A stretch of 64,000 nt of DNA from Ottelia alismoides (lineage: Eukaryota; Streptophyta; Magnoliopsida; Alismatales; Hydrocharitaceae). Both the position numbers and the translations under genes were made by a program. Every line of letters begins with the position of its first letter. The stretch's first letter is position 1. The stretch lies in contig JAZKJV010008273.1 in the NCBI GenBank assembly GCA_037367405.1, positions 372,001-436,000 on the forward strand, given 5' to 3'. The notes under the pieces were generated by a model. That model ran no database searches. It saw only the letters and a list, made by a program, of their open reading frames with translations, and was not told the DNA's origin. This document shows, piece after piece, positions 34,929-45,900 of this stretch.

Positions 34929-37900
34929 TGATGACATCCCCCCACTACCCTTGTTAATTCGAGCAAATTAATGTTCAAATTAATTGATATTGTTCGTTGC
35001 AGTCGGATAATGAGAGCAGATCAAAAACCACTTTCAATTATATTCAAGTTAATCTCAAGCGGCAAATTTTTTTACTCGGTGGAAGTCCAAGGTCGAAGTC
35101 AGGGAGGCAGCTGTCTTCTTAGGTAGATTCGGAGCAAATTTCCAAGGTTTAATTTTCAGAGGAAATATTTTTGGTCTTTTTCGTATATTTTATGCAAGAC
35201 ACATGTAAAATCAGGCCAGTTTAAACGTTAATTCAGAAATATGGTTAAATTAATTCCAAAAATCACGAAACGTGGCCAGATTATGAAATGGATGAAATTA
35301 AGCAACCCTAAATTTTTTAGAATTTTCTGATGCACGGATAATAAAAAAATGCACTTTAGTGAAAATGACTAAACCAATTATAATAATTACCAAACGATGA
35401 TATTTCTTAGAAATAAAATTTATCCAAATAGATTTAATTAAGAGCTATCCAAATCAACTTGAATTTCGTTAAAACACTTCACGATTGATTAATTAAAAAT
35501 CGATTAAGGTTTCCGCTAAATAACTTTTCTAGGACAAACTATACGTGCAAATGGAATGATTTTTGGATATGTTGTAGCATAGACTTAGATCTACCAATGA
35601 TAATTTTTCAGAGATTTTTCGATAAGCAGACAGTGGCAATAAATTAATCTATCAACATGGGCAAAATGGTGCAATTTTGACCAAGTTAATTTCCATAAAT
35701 ATTCTGCAATTCAGAAAAAACAAATAAATGCTAAAATGGTAGGACAAGAGTTATACTAAACAATACAATTTTTGGAATTAAAAATAGACAACAAAATAAT
35801 GACAAAATAAACGTGCAAATGCAGGGGTACGAATGCAATACAGAAAAAGGAATATGTGCTCAAATGAAGAACATGGACTTACATGCAATTACCTAAAACT
35901 TGAACTTCCTTTGAGAACTTGCAAGGGGTGTCAAGTGTCCCCTTTGCAAATGCCCAATTTTGTCCTTATTATCCGATATCTTCTCCTGAAAACAGAGGAG
36001 TTTGGAGGAGAATCCGCAGCGGAGGTGGCGAGCTCACGTGGGCCGCGCACTGGCGTAAGAGGGGACGGCGGGGCTGAGCTCGGGGAGCGGACACGGCCGT
36101 GGCCGCGGCTGGATACGCGTCGGGCGGGGCGGCTCCCGCTGTGCGGGCGGAGGAGCGGGGTGACGCACAGAGGAGATGGTCGCTGGCGTGGGCTGGGCGC
36201 ACCGGTGCCAAGAGCGGTGGAGCGCACCGTGCACGGCCAGGCACAAGGGTGGACGATGGTCGGCGGCTAGCCGTGCGCGGGTGGCGCGTGTGAGGTGTAG
36301 TGCCTTGGCATTGCGGCTGTGGCGCACACAACCCGTGGATGGTGCGTGAGACTGTCGTCGTTTCCCTGGCGATCGGTGGAGCTCGGCGTGGTGAGCAGGC
36401 GGAGGCGGTGCAAGGAGATAACGGCCGAGGGAGCAGAGTCCTGGTGATGGTGAAGGCGGGCGATGGAAGAAGGAGAGGGAGAGAGACGTGGGGGGAGGGA
36501 ACAGGGGAAGTGACTATTTGTTTAGCGTGGAGTAAATGATGGATTAATTGGTTGAGAAATCTAACTCCAAAAATCACGAAAAAATCATATTCGTGATTGC
36601 AATGTGTTAATTGTCCGTGGAAGTGCTCTTGCTTTTGCGTTTTGATGGATAGAAGATGGTATTTTAGGAGAGAGAAAGTAAGGAGGAAGAGAGAAGGAGA
36701 ACAGAAGGTGGAGAAGAAGAACAAGGAGAAGACAGATTACCTGTAGAGGTGGATGGGCACGCCTGGGAAAGGTACTAGAGCTGCTAGCTCTGGTTGGTCT
36801 TTGCTCAAGGCTCCGGCGTGAGCCGAGCTGGGCGAGGAGGAGGAGGTTATTGCTCAACTAGAGGGACCTGCTGTCACCAGGGACTTCTTAGGGGCCCGCT
36901 CCTCTCACTCTAAGAAGTGGAGGATGGGGATGAATGGAGGAGTAGAGGAGATTATAAAGAGGAGGAGGAGGAGGAGGAGGTTGGAGAGGAAATGGAGAGA
37001 GTGGGAGAGATGGAAGATGGAGTAGCCGTCGATGTGACCTCTCCCTCAAGTTAAGGGAGAGTGGGGGGAGGAATGGGTATTGGCCGTTGATGGAGAACCC
37101 TTTCATCCAACGGCCCTGGATGAAGGAGGAGGTGGCATAAGTGGATGAATGAGGAGGCGACACGTGGTGGCTCCAGGAGCTACCACGTGTCGCTCCCAGA
37201 AAAATCCACAACTAAATACAAAGAAAAATCAGAAAGAAATAATATAAGAGGTTAAATCAAAAAGTGATCAACATAAAGTTGCTCGTCTCGACGAGATCTA
37301 CAACTTTCATAAAGGGCCAAAAATCAAATGAGATCATCTGTAAAAAATGTATTTTTGAGTGGTACCTTATAGGTATAAAATACCGCATTTTATCTTTTGT
37401 GATTTTTGTCATTTTAATAAGAGAAAAATCAAAATAAAGTTAGGGAAAATATGAGGAGAATATTTACAATTCAATCTAATTTTTTGGATTTTTAATAATG
37501 AAGAAAATAAAATGAGAAAATACAGGGGTAAAACGGTCATTATGTACAATGTACGAAAGGGGCCCAAAACCCAAGTTTTGCATACGAGCTCCGATTTTAA
37601 TGAAATTGGTCTTGTTTCGAAGGCCTCTGAATGTATATTACTTTAAAAGTGAGTAGTCCTAAATCGGAGGTTGTATGAGAGAGATATGTGCATTCTAAGG
37701 TTCATGGTTTCAAACTTGGATTGGGGTTTTATTGGTCAATTTCACAAGTTAGTATTTTTTGATATTTTTCTTTGATTAGTGTTAGTAATATATACACTAT
37801 GGAGTTGGTTTTATTGGATTTGGAGTTAGCATAAAATATATACAAATAAGGTATTTTATCTAATATACATGTTAATATTTACAAGTGAATTTGGCTTCTT

Positions 37901-38047
37901 ATTTAATGTAATTATGAATGCTAAAATGCAGATATTATGTTTGCATGCATGAATGCTAATTTTGCAAGACAAGTGGAAATATGCTGCTATTTACTCGGGA
38001 ATAAAGCTCTATTTTCGACTTTTAGAGTGATGAATCACAGATTCATT
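34929..38047 (-). repeat. Athila-B LTR, right copy (5' LTR in element sense)
   Basis: It aligns throughout with 25929-29119, starting TGATGACATC and ending at 'gattcatt', where the other copy has 'gattcatca'. It lacks some tracts present in the left copy, for example part of the segment around 27860-27900. The GC island is at 36000-36520. The terminal CA has been lost or altered; the ATACC target copy follows at 38048. Confidence 0.92.
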
Positions 38048-38052
38048 ATACC

Positions 38053-38985
38053 TAAACACATTATTGATAAACTCAAAAAATGAGAAATTTGTGTGCAAGC
38101 AAAGATACCTAGAAAATCTTTTCAGTTTGTCTCTAGAGATAGCGATCTTGGATCTAGTGCACACAGATATATGTGAATTTAATAGTTTATTGACCAGAGA
38201 TAATAAGAAATACTTTATCAGATTTATAGATGATGGTAATAGATACTGCTATGTGTATCTAATGAAAACTAAGGACAAAGTCATAGAGAAATTTCTTATA
38301 TTTAAGAATGAGGCTGATACACAAACATGAAAAGTGCTTAAATGCCTTACATCAGATAGAAGAGGAGAATATATTTATAACTTGTTTGATGAACAATTCA
38401 AGCTATTCGACATAGTTCATGAAGTCACTGCTCCATATTCACCACAGTCAAATGGGATAACATAACAGAAAAATAGAACCTTAACTAACATGATCAATGC
38501 TCTCCTACCGAGTTCTTAACTTCCAATCTATATATGGGGAGAGGTCTTGAATATGGCTTGTCATATTCTGAATAGGGTCCCTCCAAGACATATGGAAAAA
38601 TATCCTTTTGAATTCTGGAGAAATAAGAAACCAAACTTACGATATATCAAAGTGTGGGGTTGTCTCCCTAAGGTACTAGTTCCAGAGCACAAGAGAAAGA
38701 AGCTAGGTTCTAAAACTATTGATGCACTCTTCCTAGATTACTGGGAAAATAGCCATGTATATAGATTCTTGGTAATTCGGTCCCACATACTAGACATAAA
38801 TGTCAACATTATTGTTGAACTATTTGATGCTACCTTATTTGAGGATGTCTTCCCCATGAAGAGTGAGATTCCTAATCTAACCATCGAAAATACCTCCACA
38901 TCAAGATCTATTCCATATCAAGTGGAAAGGATAACGAATGTGTTGATTGAGACTCAACCTGAAACCAATGATCTTTCAAAATAAA
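38053..38985 (+). pseudogene. Copia-B integrase
   Basis: This resumes the polyprotein broken by Athila-B. NEKFVCKQRYLENLF is the end of the zinc-binding part. LDLVHTDICEFN carries the first catalytic Asp, and FIDDGNRYCYVYLMKT follows. LTSDRRGEY (about 38347) corresponds to the second Asp region, and VTAPYSPQSNGI (about 38428) precedes the place where catalytic Glu should stand. A TAA stop occupies that region, before QKNRTL. The C-terminal part WGEVLNMACHILNRVPPR, NKKPNLRYIKVWGCL and SHILDINVNIIVE is well kept (38541-38840). Stops at about 38328, 38464 and 38518 inactivate it. Confidence 0.92.
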
Positions 38986-39119
38986 TTGAGCCAAGGAGCA
39001 GTAAATGACCTTGGATAGCCAAGGGCGTCCTCTATTGGGATGTACTATTAAACCAAAATTGGGATTATCCGCGAAAATCTGGATAGTATCTTTGTTGTCT
39101 ACTAGATCGAGGGTGGTCC
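38986..39119 (+). pseudogene. Copia-B integrase-RT linker, scrambled
   Basis: Short stop-filled segment between integrase C-terminus and RT. No motif is recognised, but it is collinear with the linker of intact copia elements. Confidence 0.4.
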
Positions 39120-40184
39120 ACCAAGTTACAAGGAATCCATGGCTTCATTTGAAGAAAAACAATGAAAGGTAGTCATCAAATCTGAAATGGATTCCATTAT
39201 GACTAATGGAATTTAGGAACTTCTTGATTTTATCCAAAAGGTGCTCTACCATTGGGTGTAAATGAGTGTTTAAGAGAAAGCTTAGGTCTGATGGATCAAT
39301 TGAAAAATATAAAGCCAGATTAGTTGCCAAGAGCTTTAGGCAAAAGGAAGTTATCGATTATTTTGATACATGTTCTCCTGTGACTAGGATGACCATAATT
39401 TGGATGCTTATAGTATTAACATATGTATATGATCTCTCTATCCACCAGATGGATCTGAAGACTGCCTTCTTGCATAGCGATCTAGATGAAGAGATCTATA
39501 TGGATAAACCTGATGGGTTTGTGATTCCTTTGAATGATGGTAAGGTTTGCAAGCTTGTTAAACCCCTTTACGGATTGAAACAAGTACCAAAGCAATGGAA
39601 TGAAAAATTGACAAAACCATTTTGTCATGTGGCTTTAAGGTTCATGAATCTGGTAAGTGTGTCTATTTCAAGGTAAAAAGTATGAGTGTATCGTCTTATG
39701 CTTGTATGTTGATGATATATTTTTGTTTGGATCACATACGGGGATTATTAGTGAGACTAAAGCACTCCTAAGTAGCAAGTTTGAGATGAAGGACATGGGT
39801 GTTGCTAATGTGATCTTGGGTCTCAAACTGACAAGGCTAGTTGATGGGATTGTAGTTTCTCAATCTCACTACGTTGAGAAGGTACTTGAGAAATTTGGAT
39901 ATCAAGATTGCAAAGTTGTAAGTACTTATTTTGATTCAATCAAAATTCTATTTAAGAACAAAAGTGGAGTATATGTAGCTCAGCTAAGGTATTCACAAGT
40001 AATAAGAAGCTTAACGTATCTTGCTAATTGCACGAGACCTGATGTTTCATTGTCGGTTGCAAAGCTAAGTAGATACACTATTAGTCCTGACCATTCTCAT
40101 TGGAAGGCTCTGGATCAAGTATTGAAGTACTTGAAGGGAGTTATTTCCCTTAGTTTGCATTATGGTAGAATCCATCTGTATTAA
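39120..40184 (+). pseudogene. Copia-B reverse transcriptase
   Basis: The RT is well recognisable. It shows FKRKLRSDGSIEKYKARLVAK (39266 on), then FDTCSPVTRMTIIWMLIVL, MDLKTAFLHSDLDEEIYM (about 39450), KVCKLVKPLYGLKQVPKQWN (about 39543) and, after a stop and frame change near 39660, YECIVLCLYVDDIFLFGSH with the intact YVDD catalytic pair (about 39685-39735). Then come FEMKDMGVANVILGLKL, YSQVIRSLTYLANCTRPD and HWKALDQVLKYLKG. Two long frames (136 and 175 codons) remain despite the element's age. The overlap of frames at 39657-39676 shows a single frameshift between them. Confidence 0.93.
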
Positions 40185-40685
40185 AAGGATATAATGATGC
40201 AAGATGGATAGGAAAAATAGAGGAGTTTGGGAATCATGGTGTTATCTTTATCTTTTAAGGTGGTACAGCTCTTAGAGGTCTATAAAGCAAATCATACTAG
40301 CTCAATCTACCTTTGAGTTCGAGCTGTGTGCTTTGGACAACACTGGAATTGAGGCTGAATGACTAAGAGAACTTCTTTTCTGAAATTCTCATGGTAGGTC
40401 AACCAGTTCCTGTGATTCGGTAAATTGTGATAACATGACCACAATTGCCAAAATCAAGAGTTCGAAGTTCAATCACAAAACAAGGAGATACATACAAATC
40501 AAACTTAAGACGTTGAGAGATTTGGTTTCTCGAGGAGTGTTGGCTGTGGATTTTGTTTGATCCAACGACAATACGGCTGATTCGTTGACTAAGGAACTTG
40601 TTAGATCTTTAGTCCTAAAATCTAGGTTTGGGATGGGATTGAGATCCATTACGAATTCCTCCAGAGTAACAACCCAACCTATCTG
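40185..40685 (+). pseudogene. Copia-B RNase H
   Basis: The text after RT gives FELCALDNTGIEAE, RELLF, then VNCDNMTTIAKIKSSKF (about 40420-40470), HKTRRYIQIKLKTLRDLV, GVLAVDFV and NDNTADSLTKELVRSLVL (about 40565-40615), the copia RNase H core and tail. TADSLTKEL is a near-universal copia ending. Stops at several points disable it. Confidence 0.9.
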
Positions 40686-40835
40686 AGTGGAGATTACAAA
40701 GTAGGTTCAACGTGGTAATAACAATTTGTTTGGAGAATCGGTTGGTACTCTTAATTCTAATTCTTATGCATGAGTGCCTTATCCCTGTAAGCATGAGTGT
40801 CCTTTGAACTACAAGTTTAGGAAGAGCGTAGGTTC

Positions 40836-41690
40836 TGAATGGGTTTAAGACTTTGAGCAGAATAATAGTAGTGCATCATTGGAGAATGCCACATATATGA
40901 GTGTTACTGTGAGCCATAGTTTAAGGAATAGGGTCTTTCCTGAACACTCATAAAACATGATAACGGTGCATGATCTTTAAGAGCTCCAACCTCGTATATT
41001 GTATCAAGAACATCACTTTGTTGTTTATATCGTATATTTTAACACTAAGGTCTAAAGTTCAATATGTAGTTCACTTCGTTCTTGTTAAAGTGAAAGTAAT
41101 AAACTCATGTAGAGGTTCAAACCGGAATGTACCTTTATTGAAAGCAAAGTACGGCAGTCGAAAGATGTCTTTTGACTCTCTTTGTATATCTTTTCAAATT
41201 GATGAATTCATGTGGGATTGTTCTATTTAAAAGTAATGTAATTAGATTTTAATTTGATAAACTTATGTAATTATATTGGAATTTAGTTTGATTTCAATTG
41301 AATGGGTTCAAGCTTTTGGGCAGGATGTTAGCAGTGCATCCTTGGAGAATGCCACCTATATGAGTGTTACCGTGGGCCGCAATTAATAACAGGGTGTTCT
41401 TGAACACACTCATAAAACCGATATGGGTACATGGCTTTTAAGAGCACCAACCTTGAAGATGGTACCAAGAACAACACTTTGTTGTTTCTACCATATACTT
41501 TAACACCAAGGTTTGAAATTTAATAAGTAGTTTACTTCATTCACGTTAAAGTTAAAGTAATAAACTCCGGTAGAGGTTAAGACCGAAAGATAACTTTACT
41601 GAAAGCAAAGTGTGGCAACCGAAAGATATCTTTTGACTCTATTTGGATCTCTTTTCAAATTGATGAATTCGTAAGGGATTGTTGTAAATC
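40836..41690 (+). repeat. Diverged tandem duplication at the Copia-B 3' end (about 460-bp unit)
   Basis: Unit A (40836-41298) and unit B (41299 to about 41690) share ordered blocks. These are 'tgaatgggtt(t/c)aag', 'ttggagaatgccac(a/c)tatatgagtgtta', 'aacactcataaaac', 'aagagc(t/a)ccaacct', 'aacatcactttgttgttt', 'aaagtaataaactc', 'gaaagatatcttttgactc' and 'ttttcaaattgatgaattc'. Each ends in a copia-type PPT/LTR junction (gtgggatTG at 41219; aagggatTG at 41680). The duplication therefore includes the first 80 bases of the LTR and creates two apparent LTR starts. Confidence 0.8.
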
Positions 41691-42489
41691 TCTTGTAACA
41701 ATAGTAGAGAGGAGGAATGGAGGATCATACACTCAAGCACGCGCATGCTCCGCTCCATCTCTGACTCGGGCTCGGGCTCGGGAGAGTCAATTCGTATCTC
41801 GGATCTCGATACTTTTGCTATAAATTTATTAGCATGTGAAAAAAATTAATTCTGCATCTCAATTGTGATTCGACCTCTTTAAGATAATTCGACTCGATTC
41901 CAACGACTCTTAGCTGAAGGAGGCATTCTTGGAATTCAAAGAGGCACCCATTGGGGGTGTTTTTGAAAGACGAAAAGTCATGCCCTACATCTTTTTATAC
42001 CCCTCTGTACGTCATTTTCTTCACTCGCATGAAACCTTTCCGTCGTTGTTGCTCTCTCTTTTTCCCTACTGCAACAACTCTTCTTCGTTCTCTTGACTGC
42101 AAGTTCTCTGGGATACTTTCGAGGGTGATCTTGTCAGTGTGCGTGGACGACGATCGTGTGCAGTCGTATCCTGGGAGTGGATCGTTGGTACCATTCGCAC
42201 TGGTATTGTGGGGGTGATATCCTTTCTAAGTACAGTCCATTTCATAGATGCTTCGGTGATCTCTAATCTAATTTATTTACTTTTATGTTTATTGCAATTT
42301 GTTTATTGCATTGATTTTCCTGTATCTCATCCTAATATGATTTCAAAATGATTTGTTTGGTTCCTGCATGCATATTATACATCCTATATGAATTGGATAT
42401 TTATAATCTTATCTTGAAAATCTAATGCACAGATTTGTGTTGATCATGAAATTTACTGGTTAATGTATGCGTTAATGATTCTGTTATCA
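41219..42489 (+). repeat. Copia-B 3' LTR, disrupted by the tandem duplication
   Basis: The start (41219-41298) matches 12970-13040 and the remainder (41690-42489) matches 13190-13447 plus 24059-24496. Between them lies unit B of the tandem duplication. The segment at 42041-42075 is the unoccupied counterpart of the Copia-A insertion site. A GGGCTC triplication ('cgggctcgggctcggg', about 41766) is seen here only. Confidence 0.85.
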
Positions 42490-42950
42490 ACACTAACTAT
42501 CTTGTTCATCAAATTTTGGACACTTCTGAAGTTGGTTTTCATGAACATTATAAATGTTTTTTCTGTAACCAAATTTTTGTGCTAGAAATCTCAAGAACCT
42601 AAATAATGCTTTGGTAGCTCTGATTTATACAATGGGAGACTTGGCTAGCATTGAAAATTACTGTCTAATTAGTCTTATCAATTCCCTCGTCTGTATTTTG
42701 TCAAAAAAATATCTCAAAACGTTAAGCACAAAGTGCTCGAATCATCGACCCACCCTCACAACTCGCTTTCTTAAAGGGTATTCTCTATTAGGTTTGGTTT
42801 AATTGACTCTGTCCCGTAAAAATAGAAACCATTTATCTTAAAAATTAGCAAAGCTTTTGTTACGTTACAATGGCTATTGATCTTGATTCTCTTAAAACTT
42901 CTTGTGTCCAACAAATTCATCGTCAGAAGGATCGTTCCATTTCTATAAAC
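42490..42950 (+). pseudogene. LINE reverse transcriptase fragment
   Basis: LINE ORF2 proteins nick DNA and reverse transcribe at the nick. The frame from 42601 gives LNNALVALIYTMGDLASIENY, then LISLINSLVCILSKKYLKTLS and FLKGYSLL. These match the plant LINE RT motifs around K.GDP..I.NYRPISL..S..KI..K.L..R and F..GR.. . Further on, LKISKAFVTLQW (about 42835-42870) corresponds to the KLDFAKAFD.V.W block with the catalytic Asp lost. The fragment is cut on the right by the Athila-A LTR and on the left abuts Copia-B. Confidence 0.82.
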
Positions 42951-42961
42951 TATAATGATAT

Positions 42962-45900
42962 TGATGAATTCACGATTCATCGTCTTTATTCTTTCATTTT
43001 GGCTAAAATTCTTGATAAAATACATGTAAATAATCACTAAATCCAATTAATTAATACTCTAGCCATAATTATAATATTATATATTTAAAATTTCTTTTAC
43101 CTAAAATAAAAGAATAAAGAGAAAAAGGAAAATAAAAAGAAAAGAAGGATGGACATAATTATGTACATACTAATCTTAACCTTGAGACCAGGTCAATATT
43201 GACCTAGTCGACAAAATACATAAGTAGAGGGAGATAAGGATCCTAATTAATACAAATATCAAGAAAAGGAAGACCAAAAATATAATTAACTGTATTTTCC
43301 ATATTATAAATATTTCACCTATTTTATTTATCACTTATATCATCTCAAATAAAAAAACTTCTTTTACAAAAGTTGTTCATAAAAATATATATTAGTTTAT
43401 TTAAAAATATAAGAAAAATAATCCAACATAAAAATAATTAATCACAATGAACTGTAAAAGTCGCAAAATTCGACTTCAGAGGTTCATAACTATTTATAGA
43501 AAATTCCAAATGGACCAAACTCACTTTTAAACTTCTTTTTATTCTTAACACTATTTATAAAAAATATCAAAAAAATTAGAATAAAATGGGTGAGTTTTAG
43601 CGTTTGGGCCCCTTTGTATAAATGTATTATATGTAGAAATTTCCCGTATTTTTAATTATTTAAATGTAAATTTGAATAACTTAATTTATTTTAATTTAAG
43701 TCGAAATGCCAATAAACACAAAGCCACAAACCCGCTACCTAATTTCTGGACCTCATATAACCCAGCTATATGAACTCCGAGTTGGGCAAACTCAATCTTA
43801 AAAATCGTATTATTTAATTTTCTACAAAATGACACTAATTTCGCTAAAATCACAGTTAGCTTGTAAAATGTGGGTTTCGAGACCGTATTGGTATAATTGT
43901 ACAATATACCTTTATTTATAGTATCTATTTTTATTTATTCGTCTATTTAATTTACTAATAATATTATCTAATTTATTAAAAATTACAGATAAATTAATTA
44001 TTAAATTATTTAAATTTTATTCACATTATTCATTTATTTAATGTAATATATTATATACTTATTTAGTATTTATATGACTCCTATGTAATCTTCCATGTTT
44101 TGTCTTTTTCCTCTTCTTTTCTTTCTCCACCACGTGTCAACCTCTCATTGGCCTCCATTTTCTTTTCCTCTCTCCTCCCCTTTCTCTTTCCCCTTCTCCT
44201 TCCCTGAGCCTTCTTCTTCCCCAACCCAACAATCGCCCACTTACCTCTTCTACTTCATCTCCTCCACTTTCCGACAGTCGACCACCAACAACTCCAACCA
44301 TCGACAGTTAGGTCGGTGTCCCAACTGATCCCGATGATCGGATCCTTCCTCCGGTGACCCTATCTTCTTCCTTGGGCCCCAAGAAGTCTCCTCCAATAAA
44401 TAGGGTGTCACCCCCTCCGATCTCAACATTCGCCATTTCTGTCCCTTTAGTATGGAAGCTCCGAGCGAGAGAGTGTGTGTGGCAGCCACCCTTGTACGAC
44501 GTCGAGCGAGGAAGAGGAGGAGCGATGCGATCCAGTGCGCTGACGATCTCCACCGCGTGTGACGAGCCTATGCGACCTCGCTGCCGCATCAAGGCATTTT
44601 GGGTTTTCAACCTCCATACCAAGCGCTCATCCATCGCAACAACCTCCACTCTTCTTAAGGTTAGCTTCCTTCCCTTGTTTCCTTCATTTTCTCTCCTCGA
44701 TATCTCTATCCTCTCTTTATTCTCTATTCACGACCCCCTTCTTGTCCCTCTTCCAATCCCTTCCATCGAGCTCCGCCGCTCTCAAGCATTGTAGCTGCAA
44801 ATCACCTCCATCATCACACATTCACATCTACCTTTGAATCCTTCCATTTCATCTTCTATCCCTCACAATCTGTCATCTCCGTCCATGCAAGGTGGTCGGT
44901 TCTTGAAGCTCAATAAATCACCTTCATTAGAGTTGTTCATCCATGATCTTTTGTTTGTCTGCTGGACCAAGCCTTGGAGCTCGAGTCAAGTCTAGGCTTG
45001 CAAGTCATCATCCGAGTAGTATTGAGATGATGCCTGGTCGACTTGATTGAGCAATACACGAACGGAGCATCAAGAATTATTCTCTGACTCGAAGCTACAT
45101 TTCGATAGGAAATATGAGCACTGACTTGAGATGTAACTGATTTGCGGATCATCAAGTCAAAGGAAATCGAATCAGCGGAGTCTATCGAGATGTAACTAAT
45201 TTGAAGCAATTACCTGGAGTCTATCGAGCTTCAAATCTCGGATTCAAAGAATACAAAGCATGACAACCGCCTGAGATAAAGATCACTACTTTGGAGAATA
45301 ATAGATATCTAGGCATCTGCAATTGGAAACCACAAGGAGGAGCATGATGGACTCCTTTTGAGTGGAACATCATGAGAATCTGATCATCACCAAGTTGATC
45401 AATAGCTTTATTTTAAGATTTTAGAATATCATCATAGATCGGAAGCTAAAGCACTGCCACATGAAGAGGATTTGGAGGAGAACGCTCACCATTCCAAATC
45501 TATTGGAAACCATCGTATCTCATTTTCTTGAGCCAATCCAGAATCTCATACTCCTGAAGCACATGGAGGTCAGTAGATCGATGAACCGTCGCTTCACCGC
45601 TCTGATTTTTGAGCTGCACACCGTCAAACAAACGAGGACCATCACCACATAAAGAGGGTTTGGGGAAGAACACCCCTTGTGCTCTAGATTAAAGCGAAGC
45701 CCTACGATCAACTGCAGATCATATAGTCCAAGACGTTCCGCGTGTCGTGTCATGGAAGAACCTCCCAACCGTTTAAGCATGGCAAGTGCAAAGCGTGAAC
45801 GGAGAGGAATTTCAGGGAATTTCTGAACTAACCCCCTAATTCTTCTCTTTATTACGAATAGGTCCCCATACAGATGATGCACGTGACGTAGCACGTGCCT

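Larger units (their letters stand above)
25929..38047 (-). mobile_element. Athila-B: 12.1-kb minus-strand gypsy element lacking RT and integrase
   Basis: Two LTRs of 3191 and 3119 bp, about 94% identical, flank a 5.8-kb internal region. Gene orientation, the tRNA-Asp-type primer-binding site next to the right LTR and the polypurine tract next to the left LTR all show it lies on the minus strand. The target duplication ATACC is at 25924-25928 and 38048-38052. Joining these flanks restores a Copia-B reading frame (DLIP followed by KHIID). The internal region holds a gag-position ORF, a retropepsin-like segment, a 286-codon ORF, a hairpin array and a short conserved 3' tract. No RT, RNase H or integrase motif occurs, so it must have depended on enzymes from elsewhere. 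Confidence 0.93.
12970..42489 (+). mobile_element. Copia-B: old Ty1/copia element split by two later insertions
   Basis: Collinear pieces make up one copia element. They are LTR start (12970-13452), LTR end (24059-24496), gag through GAG-pre-integrase (24536-25928), integrase (from 38053), RT, RNase H (to about 40685), and a second LTR copy (41219-42489). The gaps are Copia-A (13453-24058) and Athila-B (25929-38047). Without them the element would be about 6.8 kb. Stops and frameshifts occur throughout, and the LTR copies are much more diverged than those of the inserted elements. No target duplication was found at its outer ends ('attat' on the left, 'acact' on the right). Confidence 0.88.

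Noticed and set aside
35969..36724. 251-codon minus-strand ORF in the right Athila-B LTR
   Set aside because: It follows the GC island and CT-rich tract of the LTR; the left LTR copy has the frame broken (27337-27603 and 26993-27355). No domain is recognised.
12782..42950. A single LINE interrupted cleanly by Copia-B
   Set aside because: The left fragment would be the endonuclease start and the right one the RT, with about 400 codons missing and no target duplication at the Copia-B ends. The link is possible but unproven.
43686..43904. 72-codon minus-strand ORF in the Athila-A LTR
   Set aside because: It lies inside an LTR, has no start context or domain, and is not maintained in the 3' LTR copy.
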